This document shows positions 40,912 to 48,943 of a stretch of 56,163 nucleotides of DNA, piece after piece. Made by a program: the position numbers and the translations under genes. The notes under the pieces are model-generated. The model saw nothing but the letters and a program-made list of their open reading frames with translations. It was not told the origin of the DNA and did not search any database. Source of the stretch: an alpha proteobacterium SCGC AAA015-N04 (GTDB lineage Bacteria; Pseudomonadota; Alphaproteobacteria; Puniceispirillales; Marisalimonadaceae). The DNA lies in the NCBI GenBank assembly GCA_000383115.1, contig KB910521.1, positions 174,405 through 230,567 of the forward strand, written 5' to 3'. Position 1 is the first letter of the stretch, and each line of letters opens with the position of its first letter.

Positions 40912-42002
40912 TCATTTTTTTCTAGAAATGTTTTTAGCTCTTTTATTAATAACATGTTTTCCGCTTCATTTCCTATGGAAACCCTGATATAATCATCCAA
41001 ACCATAAACTTTCATACCTCTAACTAAAATTCCACGTTTAGCTAGAAATTTTTCAGCGTTTTGTGCATTTTTTTTTAAAGAATTAGGAAATTTTATCAAT
41101 AAAAAATTGGTTACAGATGGTTGATAAACTAGATTTAAAGAGTTCAATTGCATTTCCATCCAACTCATCCATTTTAAATTATGCCTTACAGATTTTTGTT
41201 GAAATTTTTTGTCTTCTATTGCAGCTATACCAGCAGATATTGCAGCAGAATTCACACTGAAAGGACCTCTTACCCTCATTAAACAATCAACAATCTTTTC
41301 AGAGCAGTATCCCCAACCTAATCTTAAAGACGCTAACCCATGTAATTTTGAGAAAGTCCTCAACATAATGACATTTTCATAATTTTCAGCTAATATACTA
41401 CCGTCAATATAATCTCTATTAGTTATAAATTCAGAGTAAGCTGCGTCATAAACTAATAATATTTTTGAAGGGATTGAATTGTGAAGCCGAATTACTTCTT
41501 TTTTCGGAATATAAGTTCCGGTAGGGTTATTAGCGTTAGCTAAGAAAATTACTTTAGTTTTATCATTAATTTTTGATAAAATATTATCTACACTTGTAGT
41601 TAAATTTATGTCTTTTGCAACCACTCCTTTTGCACCAGACAAAGCTATTGCTTGAGGAAACTGTAAAAAACCAAATTCTGTATATATTGCCTCATCATTT
41701 TTATCTAAAAACGCTTGTGAAATAATTGATATTAATTCGTCAGAACCATTTCCTAAAATAATTTTTTTCTTTTCTAAGTTGTATCTTTTGGAAATTGAAC
41801 CGATTAATTCTTCACTTACCTGTGGAGGATATCTGTTTAAATTTATTGAAAAAGTATTAAGAGCTTTTACAGCATTCTCAGAGGCTCCTAAAGCACCTTC
41901 ATTAGCAGATAGTCTAATAAAATTTTTTATTTTACTTTTACCAAAGTTTGGTTTGTATGATTGTAACTTGTGTATACTTGATCTAGGAGAAGGTCCAGTC
42001 AT
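40908..42002 (-). CDS. Aminotransferase, HisC-like (histidinol-phosphate/aromatic)
   Basis: Fold type I PLP aminotransferase of 364 residues. The N-terminus carries the HisC-like IRLSANEGALGAS. NANNPTGTYIPKKEV and VYDAAYSEFI hold the cofactor contacts, and the PLP lysine is in TFSKLHGLASLRLGW. Lying between chorismate mutase and tyrA, it probably transaminates prephenate or aromatic keto acids, perhaps in addition to histidinol phosphate. I leave the symbol blank because specificity is not settled by sequence. Confidence 0.88.
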   Translation of the reverse strand: MTGPSPRSSIHKLQSYKPNFGKSKIKNFIRLSANEGALGASENAVKALNTFSINLNRYPPQVSEELIGSISKRYNLEKKKIILGNGSDELISIISQAFLDKNDEAIYTEFGFLQFPQAIALSGAKGVVAKDINLTTSVDNILSKINDKTKVIFLANANNPTGTYIPKKEVIRLHNSIPSKILLVYDAAYSEFITNRDYIDGSILAENYENVIMLRTFSKLHGLASLRLGWGYCSEKIVDCLMRVRGPFSVNSAAISAGIAAIEDKKFQQKSVRHNLKWMSWMEMQLNSLNLVYQPSVTNFLLIKFPNSLKKNAQNAEKFLAKRGILVRGMKVYGLDDYIRVSIGNEAENMLLIKELKTFLEKNE

Positions 42003-42016
42003 ATAAATACCTATAA

Positions 42017-42544
42017 TTAGTCATTTTTAATTTTAATAATTTTAAATTCTTGTTGATTAATACTTTTGTAAAGTGGAACGTTTGCTAGAATTTCAAAATT
42101 AACTTTAATTTCAGTTTGATTTTTCAACTTATAAATGCTTTCACTATCAATAAAACCTATTTCTATGTCTTTTTTTTCTAAAGAGGCTAACAAACTTACA
42201 ACACTTGAAAAATAAGTGGTGCTGAAATAATTTCCAAAATGAGCAGAATAGGCCGATTTAATCTCATCATTATTGCCTGCAACTCCAATTTTAAAAGCTT
42301 TTTGCTCTGCTAAGTTAGATGAAATAATTTGGCGCCAGACCTTTTCAACTAAATACTTATTTAGTCCCATATTTACTATTTTTTTTATTAATTCCTCTTC
42401 TCGTTCAGGATCAAAAGGAAAGCTTCCTTTTTTTGCTTTCATAATTTGGAATGCTAAAGACTGCCTTTCTTTGATTAACTCACATAAATCAGTATCAATT
42501 TGATCAATTTTAGACCTCAACGCATCCAATTCAGTATTTTTCAT
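42017..42544 (-). CDS. Chorismate mutase with C-terminal extension
   Basis: Rearranges chorismate to prephenate. Residues 1-90 are an AroQ-type helical domain: ELDALRSKIDQIDTDLCELI with the conserved arginine, then RQSLAFQIMKAKK, DPEREEELI and the final helix. Residues from about 91 to 175 (FKIGVAGNNDEIKSAYSAHFG onward) form an extra alpha/beta-looking region; similar alphaproteobacterial proteins share it, and it resembles the start of a prephenate dehydratase-like fold but is too short for one. First gene of the operon with the aminotransferase and tyrA. Confidence 0.85.
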   Translation of the reverse strand: MKNTELDALRSKIDQIDTDLCELIKERQSLAFQIMKAKKGSFPFDPEREEELIKKIVNMGLNKYLVEKVWRQIISSNLAEQKAFKIGVAGNNDEIKSAYSAHFGNYFSTTYFSSVVSLLASLEKKDIEIGFIDSESIYKLKNQTEIKVNFEILANVPLYKSINQQEFKIIKIKND

Positions 42545-42592
42545 TTTATTCCTTTATTATAAATAAGTATTTATATATCGTAATGATTTAAA

Positions 42593-42611
42593 ATACACTC
42601 TTTAAGTGTAT
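42593..42611. repeat. Perfect 7-bp inverted repeat in a divergent promoter gap
   Basis: ATACACT (42593-42599) and AGTGTAT (42605-42611) are exact reverse complements around a 5-base spacer. They lie in the 131-base gap between the chorismate mutase operon (leftward) and gloB (rightward). No U tract follows on either strand, so it is not a standard terminator. It could be an operator or chance; the rest of this gap shows nothing I can name. Confidence 0.4.
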
Positions 42612-42675
42612 CCAATGGTAGAATATTTTAAGTTAATTATTATTTACGTAAATATATTAACATTGAAAGGTAAAA

Positions 42676-43440
42676 ATGTTAGAAATACACATAATAAAAG
42701 CTCTTACTGATAATTATATATACTTATTAAGAAATAAAGAAAAAAATATAACCAGCGTAATTGATCCAGGAGATTCCAAACCAGTTATTAATTTTTTAAA
42801 TGATAAAGGTTGGAAACTAGATCAAATTATTAATACTCACCACCATCATGATCATATTGGTGGGAATTCAGAACTATTAAATATCTACAAATCAAAATTA
42901 ATAGCTCCATCGTATGACAAAGAACGTATATTAAATGCAGACATATATGCTTCAGATAATGAAGAAATTTCAATTGCTGGAATAAATACAAAGGTAATAT
43001 TTACACCTGGTCACACACTTGGACATATTTGTTTATATATGGAAGAAGAAAAATGTTTATTTTCCGGTGATACTCTTTTTTATCTTGGGTGTGGAAGAGT
43101 ATTTGAGGGTACAATGAAACAAATGTGGCAAAGCTTACTAAAATTAAGATCACTGCCTGATGAAACGATGGTATACTGTGGACATGAATACACTATGTCT
43201 AATGCAAACTTTTGTAATTACATAGATCCTAATAATAAATTATTCAAAAAAGTTTATTCGAAAATAAAAGAAAATACAGAAAAAAGTTTGCCATCAATAC
43301 CTTTTAAATTAGGAACGGATAAGCAAACTAATCCATTTTTAAGAGCCGACCAACTGGAATTTTTAAAGTCAATAAATATGGAAGGCACAGATCCTGTAAA
43401 TGTTTTTGAAGCAATAAGATTACAAAAAAATAATTTTTAA
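42676..43440 (+). CDS. gloB: Hydroxyacylglutathione hydrolase (glyoxalase II)
   Basis: Hydrolyses S-lactoylglutathione to lactate and glutathione, finishing methylglyoxal detoxification. The 254 residues start with the ITDNY-like ALTDNYIYLL and carry the metallo-beta-lactamase metal motif THHHHDHIGG (54-63). FTPGHTLGHI, FSGDTLFYLGCGR and YCGHEYTMSN supply the remaining metal ligands. The C-terminal glyoxalase II domain ends LRADQLEFLKS. An AAAGG ribosome site precedes the ATG. The stop overlaps folB by 4 bases, convergently. Confidence 0.96.
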   Translation: MLEIHIIKALTDNYIYLLRNKEKNITSVIDPGDSKPVINFLNDKGWKLDQIINTHHHHDHIGGNSELLNIYKSKLIAPSYDKERILNADIYASDNEEISIAGINTKVIFTPGHTLGHICLYMEEEKCLFSGDTLFYLGCGRVFEGTMKQMWQSLLKLRSLPDETMVYCGHEYTMSNANFCNYIDPNNKLFKKVYSKIKENTEKSLPSIPFKLGTDKQTNPFLRADQLEFLKSINMEGTDPVNVFEAIRLQKNNF

Positions 43441-43793
43441 ATATTAGAGAGCTCATATCCTACTTCACAATCATTAAAAATATCAGGCTTGATAATTTTA
43501 ACTTTAACGCCCAGTGTACATTTTTGATCAATTATGTCGCTATATATTTGGTTAGCAATTGTTTCAATTAATTCATAATGCTTTCTTTCAACTATTTCCA
43601 ATACTAATTTTCTAAATTTACAATAATCTTGTGTGCTATTTAAATCATCTTTATTTGGTTCAGATTCATTTGTAAGTAACACTTCAAGATTGATTTTAAT
43701 TTTTTGTTTTTGTTTTTTTTCTTGTTCATAAACACCAATAGATGCTAACAAAACTAAATCATTTATTAAAATTTTTCTTTTTTTTATGTTCAT
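43437..43793 (-). CDS. folB: Dihydroneopterin aldolase
   Basis: Cleaves 7,8-dihydroneopterin to 6-hydroxymethyl-dihydropterin in folate synthesis. The 118-residue protein has the T-fold pattern: KILINDLVLLASIGVYEQEKKQKQ with the G-V-Y/H-E-E/Q element, YCKFRKLVLEIVERKHYELIETIA (described by its ends) with the catalytic-region glutamate, and VKVKIIKPDIFNDCEVGYEL. It directly follows the pteridine-reductase-like SDR by 11 bases, which supports a folate role for both. Confidence 0.9.
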   Translation of the reverse strand: MNIKKRKILINDLVLLASIGVYEQEKKQKQKIKINLEVLLTNESEPNKDDLNSTQDYCKFRKLVLEIVERKHYELIETIANQIYSDIIDQKCTLGVKVKIIKPDIFNDCEVGYELSNI

Positions 43794-43804
43794 TACTATA
43801 CTAT

Positions 43805-44584
43805 TTATAAGGCTACATCTCTTCTTGGTGGCGCCAGATGTGCACCACCATCTAATAACGTTATATGCCCAGTCATAGATTTAGATGTTATGATAAAATT
43901 TACAGCATTTATAATTTCATCAACTGTTGAGGATGATTTAAGTAAATTTTTTTTATGAGATTTCTGAAAATCTTTTTGATCCTGACCTGGAGCTGAAAGA
44001 GTTATTCCAGGAGCTATCCCATTTACTCTTAAACAATTTGAATATGATAAAGCGGACATTTTAGTAAGACCATACATTGCTTGTTTTGATAAAGTGTAAG
44101 TATAATAATCAGGATTAAGACCAAATATTTTTGCATCAATTATATTGATAACAAAACCTCTTTCATTCCTTTTCTTCTTTTGTATATTTAATGTATAATT
44201 TGCTAACGCTTTAGTCAGAATTACTGGAGCAATAAAATTAACTGACATATGTTGTTGTAAACTTTTATATTGAAAATTACTACCATTATCGTAGCTAAAG
44301 TAGCCTGCATTGTTGATTAGGCCCGTCCAGACTGAATTTTGCTCTTCTATCTCTTTTATTAACTTTTCTAGGTCAGAATTAAGAGTCAAATCAGCTTGGT
44401 GCAACGTTACTTTTCCTCCAATTTCAAATAATTCATTGGCTGTATTTTCAGCTAACTTTTTTGATTTATTATAATGTAAAGCTATATTCCAACCAGATTT
44501 GAGTAAATCAGTTGCTATAAATTTTCCTAATCTTTTACTTGAGGCAGTCACTAAGATTGTTTTATTTTTGTATTTCAATTGCAA
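43805..44584 (-). CDS. SDR oxidoreductase, pteridine-reductase-like
   Basis: NADPH-type short-chain dehydrogenase of 259 residues. The cofactor region is VTASSKRLGKFIA plus LHYNKSKKLA, close to the K-R-L-G and L-H-Y-x-x-S elements of trypanosomatid PTR1 and bacterial FolM. The usual catalytic serine is replaced by aspartate in VINIIDAKIFGL, followed by YTLSK. This Asp-Tyr-Lys set marks pteridine reductases rather than ordinary SDRs. With folB next door it likely reduces a dihydropterin or dihydrofolate. It overlaps the ABC ATPase gene by 23 bases. Confidence 0.8.
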   Translation of the reverse strand: MQLKYKNKTILVTASSKRLGKFIATDLLKSGWNIALHYNKSKKLAENTANELFEIGGKVTLHQADLTLNSDLEKLIKEIEEQNSVWTGLINNAGYFSYDNGSNFQYKSLQQHMSVNFIAPVILTKALANYTLNIQKKKRNERGFVINIIDAKIFGLNPDYYTYTLSKQAMYGLTKMSALSYSNCLRVNGIAPGITLSAPGQDQKDFQKSHKKNLLKSSSTVDEIINAVNFIITSKSMTGHITLLDGGAHLAPPRRDVAL

Positions 44585-45374
44585 TTTTTTCCTTTAATAC
44601 ATTATATGAACTTTCCCTAATTAACTTTATATAATCACGAAAACATTTATTTTCTAGAGATTTTCTAAGTCCTAGTTTATACCAAGGTATAGATTTTTTA
44701 TTTTTGGGAGGACTGTATTTTTTTACTACTGTTATGGGTGCCAATCCCGTGATTAAAACTTCATCACTTAGCAATGCAGCTTCTTCAATTGAATGAGTAA
44801 CCATAATAATACTAAGAGTTTCTTTTTTTATTGTAGATATTAATTCTGAAGAAATAATTTCTCTACTTAAGTTATCTAAAGCTGCAAAAGGCTCATCTAA
44901 AAGTAATAATTTAGGCTTAAAGAATAAGGCTCTAGCTAATGCAACTCTTTGTATTAAACCACCTGATAGCTGGTGAGGATAAAAATTAGAGAATTCTTGA
45001 AGACCGATATTTATAATCAAATTTTTTAATTTACGACTTGTTTTTATTTTGTTTATATCGCCTAACGCAATATTTTGGTAAACATTTAGCCAAGGCATAA
45101 GTGAATTATTTTGTTGAACAAGCGTTATATCACTTATTACGCTTTTAACTATATTTCCCTCAAACTTGATTTCTCCACTTGTGTAATTTATTAAACCAGA
45201 AATTAGTTTTAACAAAGTTGTTTTCCCTGAACCTGAAGGGCCTATAATGCTGGTAAATTTCCCTTTTTTAAACTTACAACAGAAATCCTTAAAAATTTCA
45301 TTTTTATTTAATTTATTATGATAAGCAAAAGACACTTTATCAATAAGAAGAATATTCTGAGAATTAGTGTTCAT
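44562..45374 (-). CDS. ABC transporter ATPase, SsuB/TauB/NitT-type, orphan
   Basis: ATP-binding subunit of 270 residues. Walker A is GPSGSGKTT at 45-53, the Q-loop region reads VQQNNSLMPWLNVYQNI, the signature LSGGLIQRVALARAL, and Walker B LLLLDEPFAALD. MPWLNVxxNI and the THSIEEAALL H-loop are typical of nitrate/taurine/sulfonate-type importers. The C-terminal 60 residues diverge. There is no permease or binding protein next to it; neighbours are a HAD phosphatase and an SDR. Confidence 0.88.
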   Translation of the reverse strand: MNTNSQNILLIDKVSFAYHNKLNKNEIFKDFCCKFKKGKFTSIIGPSGSGKTTLLKLISGLINYTSGEIKFEGNIVKSVISDITLVQQNNSLMPWLNVYQNIALGDINKIKTSRKLKNLIINIGLQEFSNFYPHQLSGGLIQRVALARALFFKPKLLLLDEPFAALDNLSREIISSELISTIKKETLSIIMVTHSIEEAALLSDEVLITGLAPITVVKKYSPPKNKKSIPWYKLGLRKSLENKCFRDYIKLIRESSYNVLKEKIAIEIQK

Positions 45375-45376
45375 TT

Positions 45377-46372
45377 TTAAGGACTTTCAATAATATAATC
45401 AGGCAGAATTCCGGTTTTTTTTATCAAACTGCCAACATTTGAATTTTTAAGTAATCCGTATTTTGTCATTAAAACTGATTTTAAACCAAAACTATTTGCT
45501 CCTAAAATGTCTGTATGTAATGTATCTCCAACCATACCGATTCTAGATAATGGTATATGTCTTCCAGAGAGTTCATTAATTCTATTGATAGCAAGTTCAA
45601 AAATAGTTGGGAAAGGTTTTCCTAACCAAAAAGGCAAACTTATACCATTTTTGATTAAATGAGACACATAATAAGCCGGTTCTATTGAAAAATTTTTTTC
45701 ATGAGGAGCTACTAAATCTGGATTCGCGACAAAAAAAGGTCTTGGATTATATTTTAAGGAGCTGAATAAAATTTCTTGCCAAACAGTATCCCATTGGTTT
45801 GTACCTAGTAAAAGAAAGGAATTCATCTCGTCGAACATATTTACACTTTGTTCTAATTCTACACATTCTATATCTAATATTTTGAAAGCATTCCCGTTAT
45901 TGCCCATAACACCTAATGGGCCGTTTGGTTTATTATATGACAAAAAAATTTCAGCTGCGTCTCGGCTTGAAATAATTTCTTCAATTGAGAACTCTAATCC
46001 TAAAGCTGAAAGTTGATTTCTTTTAATTGACACATTATTACTAGCACCATTTGTGACAACTAAAAGTGTTATGTTTTTTTCTCTAGCTTTGTTTAATGTA
46101 TCAATAATTCCAGGTACAAGATCTGAACCAATATTTAAGACACCGAAAGCATCTAGTAATAACGCATCGAAATGATCTAATATATTGATTAACTTAGGAG
46201 CTAAAATAGTTTTCTGATCATTGTAATGATATTGAGGGAAAAAAGGTCGCATTGCTTGATAAATATCTACAACATTTTCAGCATTTAGGTTTTTAATAGG
46301 AGGAATCCTAAAATTTCCTTCAAAATTAAATTTTTCCAATATAAACTCAGGTTTAATAATAAAATTATCCAT
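45377..46372 (-). CDS. HAD superfamily (class IIA) phosphatase
   Basis: Likely sugar- or nucleotide-phosphate phosphatase of the NagD/PGP type. From the ATG at 46372 it has about 331 residues; a TTG 15 bases upstream is less likely. HAD motif I appears as LLLDAFGVLNIG, where the second Asp is replaced by Phe-Gly (D-A-F-G), motif II as VVTNGASN, and motif IV as IGMVGDTLHTDILGAN. The N-terminal 70 residues precede motif I and have no family I recognise. It ends 2 bases before the ABC ATPase begins. Divergent from the amine oxidase gene. Confidence 0.82.
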   Translation of the reverse strand: MDNFIIKPEFILEKFNFEGNFRIPPIKNLNAENVVDIYQAMRPFFPQYHYNDQKTILAPKLINILDHFDALLLDAFGVLNIGSDLVPGIIDTLNKAREKNITLLVVTNGASNNVSIKRNQLSALGLEFSIEEIISSRDAAEIFLSYNKPNGPLGVMGNNGNAFKILDIECVELEQSVNMFDEMNSFLLLGTNQWDTVWQEILFSSLKYNPRPFFVANPDLVAPHEKNFSIEPAYYVSHLIKNGISLPFWLGKPFPTIFELAINRINELSGRHIPLSRIGMVGDTLHTDILGANSFGLKSVLMTKYGLLKNSNVGSLIKKTGILPDYIIESP

Positions 46373-46417
46373 TATATTTTTTTCCAAATATTATATAATT
46401 GTTGGAAGTGCTTAATT

Positions 46418-47347
46418 ATGTCAAAAAAAATTCTAATCATTGGTTCAGGAATAGCAGGAATCTCTTCTTCATTAAAGTTAAAATCTTTTGGCTTTAATAC
46501 AACTATTATTGACAAAGGAAATTTTATAGGTGGGAGAATAAGTACTCGTGAGGTCACTATTGACAGAAAATTAAACTTTTTTTACCACGGAGCACAATTT
46601 TTTACCGCTAAAACAAAAGATTTTAAAAAAATCATTTCTACAGGAATTAAGAACAATTACATAAAAGAATTTGGAAATTTTACTCCCAAAAGGTATAGAG
46701 GTCACAGAACTATGAGGGAATTTTTACTAAATCTTTCGAATGAGTTACAGATTCAACAAAAAGTTAAAATTACTCAGATTAAACCATTAGGAAATAAAAT
46801 TAATGTTCTTGATGACAAAGGTAACGATTGGGAAGGTTATGACGGAGTGATTTCTTCTATCCCTGCACCTCAGAATTATAATTTAATGAAAAATTTTCCT
46901 TCATTAAAAAAAACTCTCAAAACAGGTTCATATCATGCATGTATAGCTCTAATGTTTACTTTTGATAAAGTTCCATTTGATTTAAAAACTCATTACGATT
47001 TTAACAAAAAGTCAGGAATACTTGGTTGGATGGCCTCTGGTAGCAACCCAAATGTTTGGACTGCTCATACTAATGAAGAATATTCAGATTTAAATTACTG
47101 TAAAGATAAAAATTTTCTAAAAGAAGAAATAATGTTCTCCATAAAACTATTTTTTAGATCAAAAATAAAGTTTCATAGTTTACACATTTGGAGATATGCT
47201 AAAGTAAAAAGTAAATACTCAGGACTTCAGATTGATCCAACGTACCCAGTTGCAATTGCAGGTGATTTTTTGCAAGGCCCAAATATTGAAGATGCATTTA
47301 TATCAGGAAATAAAGCAGCTTATTTAATTTTTGACAGACTAAAATAA
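46418..47347 (+). CDS. FAD-dependent amine oxidase-like (renalase-type) protein
   Basis: Flavoprotein of 309 residues. The N-terminus has the FAD motif ILIIGSGIAGISSSLKL and the second GG motif FIGGRISTRE. YHGAQFFTAK is typical of the renalase-like bacterial oxidoreductases. The C-terminal AIAGDFLQGPNIEDAFISGN closes the FAD site. The substrate is unknown; bacterial renalases oxidise isomeric dihydro-NAD(P), so repair of damaged NAD(P)H is possible. The next gene is a rhodanese 40 bases on. Confidence 0.83.
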   Translation: MSKKILIIGSGIAGISSSLKLKSFGFNTTIIDKGNFIGGRISTREVTIDRKLNFFYHGAQFFTAKTKDFKKIISTGIKNNYIKEFGNFTPKRYRGHRTMREFLLNLSNELQIQQKVKITQIKPLGNKINVLDDKGNDWEGYDGVISSIPAPQNYNLMKNFPSLKKTLKTGSYHACIALMFTFDKVPFDLKTHYDFNKKSGILGWMASGSNPNVWTAHTNEEYSDLNYCKDKNFLKEEIMFSIKLFFRSKIKFHSLHIWRYAKVKSKYSGLQIDPTYPVAIAGDFLQGPNIEDAFISGNKAAYLIFDRLK

Positions 47348-47387
47348 ATTTGATTGGTTATTTAGTATAATTTAATGAAAGAATAAA

Positions 47388-47783
47388 ATGATTAAAGTAA
47401 AAACTTCGGTGATGAAACTTGTAGAAAGTGCCAAAAAACAAATTAATAATCTAGAAGTGATTGATGCTATCAAAATGCATTCTAACAAAATTAATCTATT
47501 TATAGATGTAAGAGATATAAGAGAAATCCAAAAATCTGGACGTATTTTGGGAGCAAAACATGTTCCAAGATGTATGTTAGAGTTTTGGATAGACCCTGAA
47601 AGTCCATATCATAAAGAGTTTTTTAATGATAATTATCATTTTATTTTTTATTGTGCATCTGACTGGCGTTCAGCACTTGCCACGCTTTCAGCAAATGAAA
47701 TTGGACTTTTAAACACCTCTCATCTTGTTGGAGGTTTCAACAAGTGGTTAGAAAAGGAAGGACCAATTGAAAAACCAAGATAA
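47388..47783 (+). CDS. Rhodanese-like sulfurtransferase
   Basis: Single rhodanese domain of 131 residues. FIDVRDIREIQKSGRILGAKHVPR is the CH2A-like entry (shown by its parts DVRD and GAKHVPR), and the active loop is FYCASDWRSA with C89 as the persulfide cysteine. HLVGGFNKWLEKEGPIEK is the usual end. The enzyme is probably active because the cysteine is kept. The specific sulfur acceptor is unknown. Overlapping or close to the EamA gene that follows, with which it may be co-transcribed. Confidence 0.88.
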   Translation: MIKVKTSVMKLVESAKKQINNLEVIDAIKMHSNKINLFIDVRDIREIQKSGRILGAKHVPRCMLEFWIDPESPYHKEFFNDNYHFIFYCASDWRSALATLSANEIGLLNTSHLVGGFNKWLEKEGPIEKPR

Positions 47784-47821
47784 TTTATTTTAATAGTTTT
47801 CGTAATAAAAGGGCTATCCAT

Positions 47822-48682
47822 ATTTATAATATAATCCCAATAATTTTTGTAATTCTATGGTCTTCAGCGTTTATTACTAGTAAAATCATAGTTGATAATG
47901 CTCCACCTTTTCTTTCACTTTCAATAAGATTTGGAATAGTTTCCTTTTTATTTTTCATGTTTTTTATTTTTTTTTCAAAAGACAAATATATTTCATTCAA
48001 GGCATTTAAAAATGCATCAATTAGTGGGTTATTATTTCATGGATTATATTTGGGTGGAGTTTTTTTTGCCTTATCTAAAGGTATATCAGCTACTCTTATA
48101 GCATTAATAGTATCATTACAACCCATTCTAACATCTTTTCTAGCAGGGATTTATTTGAATGAAAACCTAACTAAATTTCAGTGGGTAGGAATCCTTTTTG
48201 GATTTAGTGGTGCAATGATAATCATAATTTCTGATCTAATTGATGGCTTAACCACAGTTGCATTTTTTGCTGGAATAGTCGGTCTGATTTCTTCTTCACT
48301 AGGTATTATTTGGCAAAAAAAAATAGGATCTGATTTACCTTTATCTGGAAATAATACTATACAAGCATTAAGTGCCTCAATTTTTCATTTTATATTAGCA
48401 TGTTGCTTTGAAGAATTTCTTATAAATTTTTCAAATAAATTTATTTTAGCTATGTCTTGGCAAATATTTGCTGTTTCACTTGGTGCATTTTTAATTTTGA
48501 TGTGGTTACTAGTAAATAATAAAGCTAGTGAAACATCTACTTTATTTTTTTTAGTTCCTCCTATTTCAGGTTTACTTGCATTTTTAATATTAGAAGAAAC
48601 ATTCACTTCCTTTGACCTCTTGGGTTTGTTCCTTTCATGCCTTGGGGTTTTTATGGTTACAAAAATTCAGATAAAAATTTAA
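47822..48682 (+). CDS. EamA/DMT family transporter, probable ATT start
   Basis: Small-molecule exporter of the drug/metabolite superfamily with about ten spans in two EamA repeats. The first ATG in frame (47957) would cut off the start of repeat 1, yet the sequence upstream continues in frame as IPIIFVILWSSAFITSKIIV and NAPPFLSLSIRF, the canonical first repeat. Between the in-frame stop at 47768 and 47957 there is no ATG, GTG or TTG. An AAAAGGG at 47807-47813 sits 8 bases before an ATT at 47822, which I list as the likely start, giving 286 residues, the family length. Substrate unknown. Confidence 0.78.
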   Translation: MYNIIPIIFVILWSSAFITSKIIVDNAPPFLSLSIRFGIVSFLFFMFFIFFSKDKYISFKAFKNASISGLLFHGLYLGGVFFALSKGISATLIALIVSLQPILTSFLAGIYLNENLTKFQWVGILFGFSGAMIIIISDLIDGLTTVAFFAGIVGLISSSLGIIWQKKIGSDLPLSGNNTIQALSASIFHFILACCFEEFLINFSNKFILAMSWQIFAVSLGAFLILMWLLVNNKASETSTLFFLVPPISGLLAFLILEETFTSFDLLGLFLSCLGVFMVTKIQIKI

Positions 48683-48740
48683 AAATTTTATACTATTGTT
48701 TTTATTAACAAATATTGTTAAAGTAATTTTATCATTGTCT

Positions 48741-48937
48741 TTTTATGTGAGAGAGTTTTTTTATAACCGCCGAAGGAGCAACCACCCCGGAAACTCTCAG
48801 GCACCCGAAACATAAAAAGTTGATAATCTGGAGAGTGATGATTTTATCATCCACCGAAGGGGTAAGCCATTTTGGTCAATCTTTCAGGTTCCGTGACAGA
48901 TGGGGTACAGTTGATTTAAGAAAACTTTGTCACGGAG
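48741..48937 (+). promoter_or_regulatory. Tandem glycine riboswitch
   Basis: Two consecutive glycine aptamers precede the dehydrogenase gene. Aptamer 1 is closed by TTTTATGT (48741-48748) with ACATAAAA (48810-48817) and contains GCCGAAGGAGCAA and CTCTCAGGCA. Aptamer 2 is closed by ATCTG (48826-48830) with CAGAT (48897-48901) and contains ACCGAAGGGGTAAGCC and CTTTCAGGTTCCGTGACAG. CCGTGACA (48891-48898), the 3' side of aptamer 2, is exactly complementary to TGTCACGG (48928-48935), which runs into the GGAG ribosome site before the ATG at 48944. This gives a simple switch: glycine-bound, ribosome site free; unbound, ribosome site paired. Confidence 0.95.
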
Positions 48938-48943
48938 TTTATT

